From assembly GCA_045114665.1 (NCBI GenBank), contig JBGUKW010000104.1:1-7367 (forward strand): a stretch of 7,367 nucleotides of DNA. Reading direction: 5' to 3'. The notes under the pieces are model-generated. The model saw only the letters and a list, made by a program, of their open reading frames with translations. It had not been told where the DNA came from and did no database searches. Both the position numbers and the translations under genes were made by a program. Shown here one piece after another: positions 1-5,714 of the stretch. This DNA comes from CADAWZ01 sp045114665. GTDB taxonomy: Bacteria > Vulcanimicrobiota > CADAWZ01. Position 1 is the first letter of the stretch. Every line of letters begins with the position of its first letter.

Positions 1-1
1 C

Positions 2-61
2 CATCTTGATGACTTATGTGTTATGGAGGGTTATCCTGGTCCATATCCAGCCCAACTTTAA
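2..61 (+). CDS. possible C-terminal fragment of a rightward gene, 5' end outside window
   Basis: The frame beginning at base 2 is open from the window edge and reads HLDDLCVMEGYPGPYPAQL before a TAA stop at 59-61. I do not recognise the protein. Two things make it plausible. The residues are balanced, unlike the low-complexity Lys/Phe/Ile strings in the AT-rich spacer that follows. A hairpin with T runs on both sides (114-170) lies between it and the end of the convergent nrdD gene, as expected between two converging genes. With only 19 residues it could be chance: a second frame (from base 3) is also open from the edge and runs further, to about 126. Sequence left of the window would settle it. 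Confidence 0.25.
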   Translation, partial: HLDDLCVMEGYPGPYPAQL

Positions 62-113
62 CGTGTCTCCACACGGCAAATATTACTATTTACATTTTTA
101 TTATATTCAATTT

Positions 114-170
114 TTTAAAAAAAGTTAAAAGAAAAAGGATATTCTTTCAAAAATACCCTTTTCTTTTTTT
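114..170. terminator. bidirectional intrinsic terminator downstream of nrdD
   Basis: An AT-rich hairpin has its left arm at 127-143 (AAAAGAAAAAGGATATT) and its right arm at about 152-167 (AATACCCTTTTCTTTT). The loop is about 8 nt and the pairing has a small bulge and a wobble pair. A T run follows on the plus strand (164-170). On the minus strand the hairpin is followed by TTTTTTT (from A residues at 117-123). It can therefore stop leftward nrdD transcripts and any rightward transcript entering from the window edge. The rest of 62-292 holds no gene that I can support. Confidence 0.55.
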
Positions 171-223
171 AAAAATCTGTTATAATATAAGTAAGAAAAA
201 GGATTTTTTTCTATCTATTGTTT

Positions 224-250
224 TTTTACAAAATTTCCATTTTTGTAAAA
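224..250. repeat. perfect AT-rich inverted repeat just beyond the nrdD stop codon
   Basis: TTTTACAAAA (224-233) and TTTTGTAAAA (241-250) are exact reverse complements separated by 7 nt. It lies about 43 bp past the nrdD stop. On the nrdD strand it is followed by A rather than T residues, so it is not a standard terminator. It might stabilise the transcript 3' end or be chance in AT-rich DNA. Confidence 0.3.
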
Positions 251-292
251 GTTATTAGTAATTAAATATTAAGTCTGTATTTTAATACATTG

Positions 293-2503
293 TCAAAGAT
301 GTGTTACTCTCTCAGCTATTTCTTGCGTTTTCCCAACATTCCAAAAATTTTCACCAAGGTAGCCGCAAGTTCTTCTTATTACGTTCATTTTGTTTTTATC
401 CCTGTTTCCACATTGAGGGCAAACCCAATCCAGTTTATCCGTTAAAAGAATTTCTCCTTCAAAACCGCAAACATGACAAGTATCTGATTTTGAATTAAAT
501 TCTGCATATTGAATATTGTCATAGATAAAATGGACAACCTCTTCTAATGCTTCAATGTTTTTCATCATAGTTGGAATTTCCACATAAGAAATGCAGCCGC
601 CGGATGAAATCTTCTGAAAAGGAGATTCAAACAAAAACTTACTGAATGCATCAATTTTTTCTCTCACATCTACATGGTAAGAGTTTGTGTAATACCCTTT
701 ATCTGTAACATCCTTAATTTCACCAAACTTTTCTTTATCAATTCTAGCAAAACGATAACAAAGACTTTCTGCCGGTGTTCCGTAGAGTCCAAATCCGAGT
801 CCGGTTTCTTTTTTCCATCTGTCACAAGTTTCTCTTAATATATTCATAACTTTTACGGCAAAAGCTTTTCCTTTTGGAAAAGTATGGCTTTCACCGGTCA
901 TAAGTTTAGTCATCTCATAGACTCCTATATAACCAAGTGATAATGTAGAATAACCATTATGTAAAAGTTTATCAATTTTTTCTCCTTTTTTTAAACGAGC
1001 GATTGCTCCGTATTGCCAATGAATAGGACTAACATCTGATAAAGTACCTTCCAGTGCATGATGTCTGCACATTAAAGCCTCAAAGCATAAGCTTAATCGT
1101 TCCTCTAATAACTGAAAGAATTTTTCTTCGTTTCCTTTTGCCAAAATACCAATTTGAGGGAGGTTGATACTAACTACGCCCTGATTAAAGCGTCCTTCCC
1201 ATTTGTAATTGCCATTTTCATCTTTCCAAGGAGACAAAAAACTTCTGCACCCCATAGGGCTAAAAACCTGCCCTTCATAATTTTCACGCATTTTTTTTGC
1301 AGAAATATAATCTGGATACATGCGTTTTGCGGTGCATTTTACAGCAAGTTTTGTAAGATAATCATACTTGCCGCCTTTTAATGCATTACATTCATCTAAC
1401 ACATATACAAGCTTAGGGAACGCAGGAGTAACCCATATACCAGCTTCATTTTTAATTCCTTGAATTCTTTGTTTTAATATTTCCTCAATAATCATTGCGG
1501 TATAAGGAAGATATTCATCATCTTTATTCAATTCCAAAAACAAAGTAACAAATGGAGATTGACCGTTCGTAGTCATCAATGTGTTAATCTGGTATTGTAT
1601 TGTCTGTACTCCTGATTTTAATTCATCCTGTAATCTGTCTTTTACAAGGTTTTCAATTTCTTCTTTTGAATATTTTTCTCCATATTTTTCAGAATAATGT
1701 TTTAAGTATTTATCATAGCTTTTTTTCAAATACTTACCTAAATGTCTGATATTTACAGACTGACCACCGTATTGATTAGATGCAACTACTGAAATAATCT
1801 GAGTCATAACAGTGCAAGCAACCTGAAAACTTTTTGGGGAATCAATCATTTTACCATTAATAACGGTCCCATTATCTAACATATCTTTAATGTTGATTAA
1901 GCAACAATTAAAAATAGGTTGAAGAAAATAATCCGAATCATGAAAATGTAAAACCCCGTTCTCATGAGCTTTAACAAGTCTATCTGGTAATAGACGTCTC
2001 ATCGTTAAATCTCTTGATACTTCACCTGCAATTAAATCTCTTTGAGTGGATGCAATGACTGCATTTTTATTTGAATTTTCTTCAGCCACATCTTTATTTT
2101 GATTTTTAATCAGAGACAGAATTGTATCATCAGTCGTATTTGCTTTACGAATTTCTTGATGATTGTAACGATATACAATATACGCTTTTGCTAAATCATA
2201 GTACCCATGAGACATTAACTCTCTTTCAACCATATCCTGTATTTCTTCTACTGTTGCATGTTCTTTGCCTGATGTGGTAATATTTTGAACGATAGAGGAA
2301 ACATCTTCATTAACAATTCGGTTACGGGGACTTACATCCTTATTTGCATTTAAAATAGCAATACGAATTTTTTCTGGTTCATAAGTTACATATTTGCCGT
2401 TTCTTTTTTGTACTTTAGTAATCATACACAAACGACCACCTTTCTTCTTTCTTAATTTCTTCACCTTTAATATGATTTTTTTCAGAAAAAATATCCATAA
2501 CAA
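293..2503 (-). CDS. nrdD: anaerobic (class III) ribonucleoside-triphosphate reductase, catalytic subunit NrdD
   Basis: This glycyl-radical enzyme reduces ribonucleoside triphosphates to deoxy forms for DNA synthesis without oxygen. It acts in the cytoplasm after radical activation by the SAM enzyme NrdG. The 736 residues show an N-terminal ATP-cone (about 27-115, starting VQKRNGKYVTYEPEKI). The catalytic barrel carries FNCCLIN (Cys200/201), YGGQSVNIRHLG (245-256), GCRS (Cys419) and GLYGTPAE (572-579). The C-terminal zinc site has Cys676, Cys679, Cys695 and Cys698, and RRTCGYLG holds the radical glycine, Gly714. All key residues look intact, so the gene should be functional. Start choice: the ATG at 2503 has a near-perfect AAAAAAAGGAGG site 8 nt upstream. 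However, family proteins normally begin at the ATP-cone, which here is Met27 (ATG at 2425, weaker AAAGGTGG site). Residues 1-26 are hydrophobic and Lys-rich and unlike NrdD. nrdG, often the next gene, is absent downstream. The 99-residue gene lies 20 bp upstream, probably in the same operon. Confidence 0.97.
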   Translation of the reverse strand: MLWIFFLKKIILKVKKLRKKKGGRLCMITKVQKRNGKYVTYEPEKIRIAILNANKDVSPRNRIVNEDVSSIVQNITTSGKEHATVEEIQDMVERELMSHGYYDLAKAYIVYRYNHQEIRKANTTDDTILSLIKNQNKDVAEENSNKNAVIASTQRDLIAGEVSRDLTMRRLLPDRLVKAHENGVLHFHDSDYFLQPIFNCCLINIKDMLDNGTVINGKMIDSPKSFQVACTVMTQIISVVASNQYGGQSVNIRHLGKYLKKSYDKYLKHYSEKYGEKYSKEEIENLVKDRLQDELKSGVQTIQYQINTLMTTNGQSPFVTLFLELNKDDEYLPYTAMIIEEILKQRIQGIKNEAGIWVTPAFPKLVYVLDECNALKGGKYDYLTKLAVKCTAKRMYPDYISAKKMRENYEGQVFSPMGCRSFLSPWKDENGNYKWEGRFNQGVVSINLPQIGILAKGNEEKFFQLLEERLSLCFEALMCRHHALEGTLSDVSPIHWQYGAIARLKKGEKIDKLLHNGYSTLSLGYIGVYEMTKLMTGESHTFPKGKAFAVKVMNILRETCDRWKKETGLGFGLYGTPAESLCYRFARIDKEKFGEIKDVTDKGYYTNSYHVDVREKIDAFSKFLFESPFQKISSGGCISYVEIPTMMKNIEALEEVVHFIYDNIQYAEFNSKSDTCHVCGFEGEILLTDKLDWVCPQCGNRDKNKMNVIRRTCGYLGENFWNVGKTQEIAERVTHL

Positions 2504-2523
2504 ATTCCTCCTTTTTTTAATGA

Positions 2524-2823
2524 TTATTTTATATTACATACCGTAAATAATTCTATTACTCTTTCAGATATATGCTTTTTTCTTGCTTCTTCAGGTGTCA
2601 TAACAAATACACAACAACTACTTAATACGACATATTTACCAGGATAATTTTCATGTAAATATTTTCTTACCTTTTCGATAAACAACCCTTGTGCTTCGTC
2701 AATGTCATTGAGTGAGTATTCGTCCTCATATTCAGATTCATCAACGTATCTTCCAAAAGTCATTGCGCCATCTTCCATGTCTTGTAGAAACTGACTGTAT
2801 TCTTCTTCTATAAATTCTTGCAT
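2524..2823 (-). CDS. hypothetical acidic 99-residue protein, first gene of the nrdD operon
   Basis: I do not recognise this protein. The N-terminal half is strongly acidic (EFIEEEYSQF, ESEYEDEYSLNDIDEAQ). The C-terminal half is mixed, with SSCCVFVM near residue 70 and a basic stretch EEARKKHISERV. There is no signal peptide or membrane segment, so it should be a small soluble cytoplasmic protein. The ATG at 2823 follows an AGAAAGGAG ribosome site at good spacing, and the stop lies 20 bp before the nrdD start, so the two are probably co-transcribed. It has no cysteine pattern of NrdG, NrdR or a redoxin, so a role in nucleotide reduction cannot be claimed. A conserved element shared with another small gene lies 38-78 bp upstream. 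Confidence 0.8.
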   Translation of the reverse strand: MQEFIEEEYSQFLQDMEDGAMTFGRYVDESEYEDEYSLNDIDEAQGLFIEKVRKYLHENYPGKYVVLSSCCVFVMTPEEARKKHISERVIELFTVCNIK

Positions 2824-2860
2824 ACAAATTACTCCTTTCTAAAATGAAATAAAAAAATTC

Positions 2861-2901
2861 ATCAAAACGTCAATAAATATTTCATTAATAATATGAGTTT
2901 T
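2861..2901 (-). promoter_or_regulatory. conserved upstream element, copy 1 (before the 99-residue gene)
   Basis: These 41 bp match 7062-7103 at 34 positions with one 1-nt gap. On the minus strand the best-kept blocks are AAAACTCATATT (distal) and TTTATTGA (proximal). In both places the element lies directly upstream of a leftward small gene. Here TTGACG could pass for a -35 box, but in the other copy the same position is too close to the ribosome site. The element is therefore better read as a shared promoter of another layout or an operator. Confidence 0.5.
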
Positions 2902-2917
2902 AATAAACTGAATGATT

Positions 2918-2936
2918 TTTTCCACCCGATGGAAAA
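2918..2936. repeat. parS-like 19-bp dyad, outermost copy on the nrdD side
   Basis: TTTTCCACCCGATGGAAAA differs from the array consensus at two positions. It stands alone, about 65 bp left of the first array unit and 95 bp upstream of the 99-residue gene/nrdD operon. A protein bound here would sit at or just upstream of that operon's promoter region. Confidence 0.65.
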
Positions 2937-2963
2937 AAATCAAAAAAGCAGCCATCTAATGCT

Positions 2964-2983
2964 CCCACGCATAAATGTGTGGG
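2964..2983 (-). repeat. hairpin repeat resembling an IS200/IS605-type right end, copy 1
   Basis: CCCACGCATAAATGTGTGGG is a hairpin with 8-bp arms (one wobble pair). Related sequences occur at 3408-3428 in the same orientation and at 6755-6785 in the opposite one. Read on the minus strand, the family is roughly AACCCACACATTTATGTGTGGG followed by RRCATCAGAT. A GC-rich stem capped by TTTA next to an element boundary is typical of the right ends of TnpB-bearing IS200/IS605 elements. The assignment is by resemblance only; no transposase gene is present. Confidence 0.4.
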
Positions 2984-3000
2984 TTTTAAAAGAGAATAAA

Positions 3001-3391
3001 TTTTCCATCTGATGGAAAATCTCACACAACAATTTTCCGCCTGATGGAATTTTCCAGCGGACGGAAAAAATATGTGAACTATTTTTCCCTCCTAAAAAAG
3101 GTAATGGACTTCTAGGAGCAAAGATTTCTATTTAAAAAGTGTTTTTACTTAACGATTAAGTAATCTATCGTATAGAATATTTTCCATCGGATGGAAAAAT
3201 AAAAAGGCTGTATACAAAAAAATATCATTTTCCACAAATGAGGAAAAAATGAATAGATGTTGTATTTTGGCTATTATCATAAGTTTTTTGTTTTATCACT
3301 AACGTTGGGAAATTTGTACCAGTTTATACTACAAATTTCCTATACTGTGGTTCTGTTTGCACTCTCATTATTATTTCCATCGGATGGAAAT
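3001..3391. repeat. centromere-like array, unit A
   Basis: This is the first higher-order unit; the period to its closing dyad is 372 bp. It has 19-bp dyads at 3001-3019 (TTTTCCATCTGATGGAAAA), 3033-3051, 3050-3068 (two abutting, imperfect), 3180-3198 and 3373-3391, and a degenerate one at 3228-3247. Between them are a CTCCTA...TAGGAG inverted repeat (3089-3118) and a perfect second palindrome (3145-3163). Units B and C repeat the same order and almost the same bases. It contains no plausible gene. The role as ParB binding DNA is inferred from its place beside parAB. Confidence 0.75.
3145..3163. repeat. second palindrome TTACTTAACGATTAAGTAA, unit A
   Basis: The 8-bp arms TTACTTAA and TTAAGTAA flank a CGA centre. 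The 19 bp are identical in all three units (also 3724-3742 and 4097-4115). The dyad is distinct from the TTTTCC...GGAAAA site, so it may bind a second protein, for example a repressor or a replication factor. Confidence 0.6.
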
Positions 3392-3395
3392 TTAT

Positions 3396-3578
3396 ATTTC
3401 TGATGTTCCCACACATAAATGCGTGAGGTTCTTAGATTATATATGGAGTCACCCACCCCTATAGAACGGGATATAGCCGTAACTTTCAGAATTTACTGTT
3501 TTTTGAATGTCTCAGATAGTTCCATACTTCTCAAATGGAAGGATAAGATGAAGCTTAGTGCTAGTGATATATTAGATT
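3396..3578 (-). mobile_element. probable decayed IS200/IS605-type end between array units A and B
   Basis: These roughly 183 bp break the regular succession of array units; unit A's tail and unit C's tail agree up to about 3400 and then diverge. Read leftward, the segment has GTTACGGCTATATCCC, then AGGGGTGGGTGACTCC (about 3446-3461), then the hairpin repeat at 3408-3428. That order resembles the structured RNA region at the right end of TnpB-bearing elements (omega RNA). I see no TnpA or TnpB coding sequence, so it would be a remnant or a small non-autonomous copy. The segment also has a wide-spaced TTCCAT (3520-3525) and ATGGAA (3535-3540) pair. A 63-codon rightward open frame here (3419-3610) runs through the hairpin and into unit B and is not a credible gene. 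Confidence 0.4.
3408..3428 (-). repeat. hairpin repeat resembling an IS200/IS605-type right end, copy 2
   Basis: CCCACACATAAATGCGTGAGG is the second copy of the family at 2964-2983, in the same orientation. Its flanks also match copy 1 (TCTGATGTT against TCTAATGCT on the left). Two arm mismatches weaken the stem, consistent with decay. Confidence 0.4.
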
Positions 3579-3952
3579 TTTTCCATCGGATGGAAAATCT
3601 CACACAATAGTTTTCCACCTGATGGAATTTTTCAGCGGACGGAAAAAATATATGTAAACTATTTCCCTCCTTAAAAAAGGTAATGGACTTCTAGGAGCAA
3701 AGGTTTCTATTTAAGAAGTGTTTTTACTTAACGATTAAGTAATCTACCGTATAGAATATTTTCCATCGGATGGAAAAATAAAAAGGCTGTATACAAAAAA
3801 ATTATCATTTTCCCCAAATGAGGAAAAAATGAATAGATGTTGTGTTTTTGCTATTATCATAAGTTTTTTGTTTTATCACTAACGTTGGAGAATTTGTACC
3901 AGTTTATACTACAAACTTCCTATACTGTGGTTCTGTTTGCACTCTCATCATT
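3579..3952. repeat. centromere-like array, unit B
   Basis: This is the second unit, 374 bp to the start of unit C. The dyads are at 3579-3597 (TTTTCCATCGGATGGAAAA), 3611-3629, 3628-3646 and 3759-3777, with a degenerate copy at 3808-3827. The second palindrome is at 3724-3742. Spacing and intervening sequence are nearly identical to unit A, which points to recent duplication or gene conversion. No gene is credible inside: the small open frame at 3837-4031 crosses into unit C and has no good ribosome site. Confidence 0.75.
3724..3742. repeat. second palindrome TTACTTAACGATTAAGTAA, unit B
   Basis: This copy is identical to those in units A and C and lies 127 bp downstream of the start of the first dyad of the pair region (3611-3629 / 3628-3646 group), as in unit A to within a few bases. 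Confidence 0.6.
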
Positions 3953-4096
3953 ATTTCCATCGGATGGAAAATCTCACACAACAGTTTTCCGCCTGATGGA
4001 ATTTTCCAGCGGACGGAAAAAATATATGTGAACTATTTTCCTCCTAAAAAAGGTAATGGACTTCTAGGAGGAAAGGTTTCTATTTAAAAAGTGTTT

Positions 4097-4115
4097 TTAC
4101 TTAACGATTAAGTAA
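4097..4115. repeat. second palindrome TTACTTAACGATTAAGTAA, unit C
   Basis: This is a third exact copy. Sequence identity ends just after it in unit C, where the extra segment begins, so the palindrome marks the junction. Confidence 0.6.
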
Positions 4116-4222
4116 TACTTATTTTTACGAGAGTTGCCACTTCATTTTTACCGTATAGAATAATATTCATTTACATTTTCACTCCAGTAAGAGGAGTTGG
4201 TTTTACGCGGTATATTTATAAG
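4116..4222. other. extra segment in unit C between second palindrome and middle dyad
   Basis: Units A and B have only 16 bp between the second palindrome and the middle dyad; unit C has 107. The unit-typical CCGTATAGAATA is still present near 4151-4162, flanked by new sequence on both sides. The right part contains ACTCC...GGAGT (about 4182-4198), a 5-bp stem with a 7-nt loop. I see no gene and cannot identify the origin. Confidence 0.4.
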
Positions 4223-4509
4223 TTTTCCATCGGATGGAAAAATAAAAAGCTATGTGCAAAAAATTTTATTTTTTTCCAATTGAAGGAAAAACAGACAGAT
4301 ATTGTGTCCTTACTATTGTCACAAGTTTTTTTGTTTTGTTACTAACATTGAGAAATTTGTACCAACATTTATATTACAAAATTTTCTATGCCGCAATTCT
4401 GTTTGCGTTCTCTTCATCCTAAGTGAAAAAGAACATTTTCCATCTGATGGAAATTTATAGTTTTGGTCATTCTTCATCTAATGAAAATGAAGTAAACAAT
4501 TATTTTTCA

Positions 4510-4563
4510 ATTAGGTAAATTTTACTTAAACACAGCTTACTTATTAGCTAAATTTTGTTTAAC
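4510..4563. promoter_or_regulatory. direct-repeat pair upstream of the parA promoter, possible operator
   Basis: Two 21-bp direct repeats with four mismatches start at 4510 and 4543, 33 bp apart (about three helical turns). They share ATTAG-TAAATTTT--TTAA. The first contains the dyad GTAAATTTTAC. They end about 29 bp before the -35 box of parA, a reasonable place for an autoregulatory site for ParA, whose N-terminus looks DNA-binding. Confidence 0.35.
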
Positions 4564-4591
4564 TTTTTATATCAAATTATCTGTTGTGCCG

Positions 4592-4621
4592 TTTACATTG
4601 TATTAAAAAAAATGTTATAAT
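4592..4621 (+). promoter_or_regulatory. promoter of the parAB operon
   Basis: TTTACA (4592-4597) and TATAAT (4616-4621) are separated by 18 bp, with an extended -10 TGT at 4613-4615. A start near 4628 would give a short leader of about 28 nt ending in the AAAAAGGAG ribosome site, 7 nt before the parA ATG. It is the best promoter match in the window. Confidence 0.65.
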
Positions 4622-4655
4622 CATGATAGAAAAAAAATAAAAAAGGAGAACAAGC

Positions 4656-5651
4656 ATGTACGAAGAACTTATAAGAGAACGTGATAAAAATGGATGGGAT
4701 AATAAAGACTGGGCCAGAGCAACCGGCTTCAATCAAGCGGTTTTAGAAGCAATAGAAGAAGGAGATTTGGATTTAAGCGAGGAACAGCAAGAAATCATAT
4801 TGAGCGAAACAAAAAAGTGGGCTGGGAGAAAAACGAATCTATTAAGATTTGTATCCCCTGTTGTTGTGGCTGTATCTACTCAAAAGGGAGGAATAGGAAA
4901 AACCACTATTGCCACAAACCTTGCTTACGAGTTGTCGGCAATGGGATATAATGTGCTTCTCGTAGATACAGATAGTCAAATGGATTCTACAAAAACTTTT
5001 ATTGAAGAAGACAATATCGAAAAGACATTAAATTATAATTTTTATGAATGCGTTACTTCTCGTTCTGACCTAACAGAAGCGATATTTTCAACAAAGTATG
5101 AAAGATTGGATATTGTCCCAGCAAACATAAAATTAAGTAAAGTGGAAACTTTCATCTCTGCCATGTCTTTTAAAGAGCAAATCGTTTCCGATTGTTTAAA
5201 GAATATCATGAAAAAAAATTATTATGATTTTATAATTTTTGATACTGATAAAAATATTGGGCAACTAAATACAACAATCCTTAATGCAAGCAGGTATCTG
5301 TTAATGGTGTCTGAATGTGCATCATACAGCATTGATGGATTAGAAACAATGAAACAACAGTATCTTCTTGTAAAAGAAAAAACAAATCCGGAACTTGAAA
5401 TAATAGGTGTAGTTTTAAATAAAGTTAATATGAGAAAAGAAATTGTAAAAAAATCAAAGGATATCATCAATGAAATGTTTCCCAATGGATGTTTTAAAAA
5501 TATCATTAAAAATGATGCTACAATTGAAAAGGCGCAATGGAATAATACATCGATTTCAGATTATCAAAAATCGTCCAATGCAGCAAAACAGTTTCGTTCT
5601 TTTACGAGAGAATTTTTAGAACGAGTTGAAGAAACATATTGTTATTTTTAA
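4656..5651 (+). CDS. parA: ParA-type partition ATPase with N-terminal extension
   Basis: This is a Walker-type ATPase that moves a ParB-bound replicon along the nucleoid so that daughter cells both receive it. The 331 residues start with a region of about 60 (GWDNKDWARATGFNQAVLEAIEEGD) that resembles a small helix-turn-helix. The deviant Walker A box is QKGGIGKTT (76-84) with the signature Lys77. The A' box is LLVDTDSQ (101-108), and the Walker B region is FIIFDTDKNIGQL (192-204). Most relatives have a Pro-rich DxPPSLG where this protein has DTDKNIG, which is a departure at the Walker B end. The ATG at 4656 follows AAAAAGGAG at 7 nt. parB begins 63 bp downstream, so the two form one operon. 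The N-terminal extension suggests that ParA represses its own promoter; the repeats at 4510-4563 are candidates. Certainty is high for the family, moderate for the HTH. Confidence 0.93.
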   Translation: MYEELIRERDKNGWDNKDWARATGFNQAVLEAIEEGDLDLSEEQQEIILSETKKWAGRKTNLLRFVSPVVVAVSTQKGGIGKTTIATNLAYELSAMGYNVLLVDTDSQMDSTKTFIEEDNIEKTLNYNFYECVTSRSDLTEAIFSTKYERLDIVPANIKLSKVETFISAMSFKEQIVSDCLKNIMKKNYYDFIIFDTDKNIGQLNTTILNASRYLLMVSECASYSIDGLETMKQQYLLVKEKTNPELEIIGVVLNKVNMRKEIVKKSKDIINEMFPNGCFKNIIKNDATIEKAQWNNTSISDYQKSSNAAKQFRSFTREFLERVEETYCYF

Positions 5652-5692
5652 TTTTCCACTAAATGGAATTATTTTTTCCGACAGATGGAAAA
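5652..5692. repeat. pair of parS-like dyads in the parA-parB gap
   Basis: TTTTCCACTAAATGGAATT (5652-5670) and TTTTCCGACAGATGGAAAA (5674-5692) have centres 22 bp apart, about two helical turns. They match the main-array dyad (outer TTTTCC and TGGAA kept, centre varied) and begin right after the parA stop codon. They lie 15-20 bp before the parB ribosome site (AGGAGG, 5701-5706). Binding here by ParB could tune its own expression. Confidence 0.6.
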
Positions 5693-5714
5693 TAGTGATT
5701 AGGAGGAAACATTA

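Larger units (their letters stand above)
3953..4454. repeat. centromere-like array, unit C, with internal extra sequence
   Basis: The dyads are at 3953-3971, 3985-4003, 4002-4020, 4223-4241 (TTTTCCATCGGATGGAAAA) and 4436-4454, with a degenerate one at 4272-4290. The second palindrome is at 4097-4115 and the CTCCTA...TAGGAG pair at 4041-4070. The left half matches units A and B closely. The right half (after about 4242) is more diverged, and about 107 bp of extra sequence precedes the middle dyad. A further weak dyad-like sequence lies at 4470-4488. The unit abuts the parA upstream region. Confidence 0.7.

Noticed and set aside
85..116. Possible third copy of the shared upstream element
   Set aside because: Similarity is limited to TTTACAT and AT-rich tracts; not above chance in this base composition.
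178..186. Extended -10 box TGTTATAAT on the plus strand
   Set aside because: No -35 match at proper distance and it would only drive antisense transcription into nrdD; likely chance in AT-rich DNA.
16..258. 80-codon rightward open frame at the left edge
   Set aside because: Low-complexity Phe/Lys/Ile content, crosses the terminator hairpin, and lacks a ribosome site.
808..822. TTTTTTCCATCTGTC half-site inside nrdD
   Set aside because: Only one arm of the dyad matches and it lies in conserved coding sequence; chance.
2964..3428. CRISPR-like repeats (GTTCCCACACATAAATGCGTGAGG type)
   Set aside because: Only two same-sense copies about 444 bp apart, no regular spacers and no cas genes; an IS-end hairpin explains them better.
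3419..3610. 63-codon rightward frame between array units
   Set aside because: Starts inside a hairpin repeat, ends inside unit B's dyad, and has no ribosome site.
3837..4031. 64-codon rightward frame inside the array
   Set aside because: Made of repeat sequence from units B and C; no start signal; unit A does not keep the frame as a gene.
5222..5506. 94-codon leftward frame inside parA
   Set aside because: Antisense shadow of the well-supported parA coding sequence.
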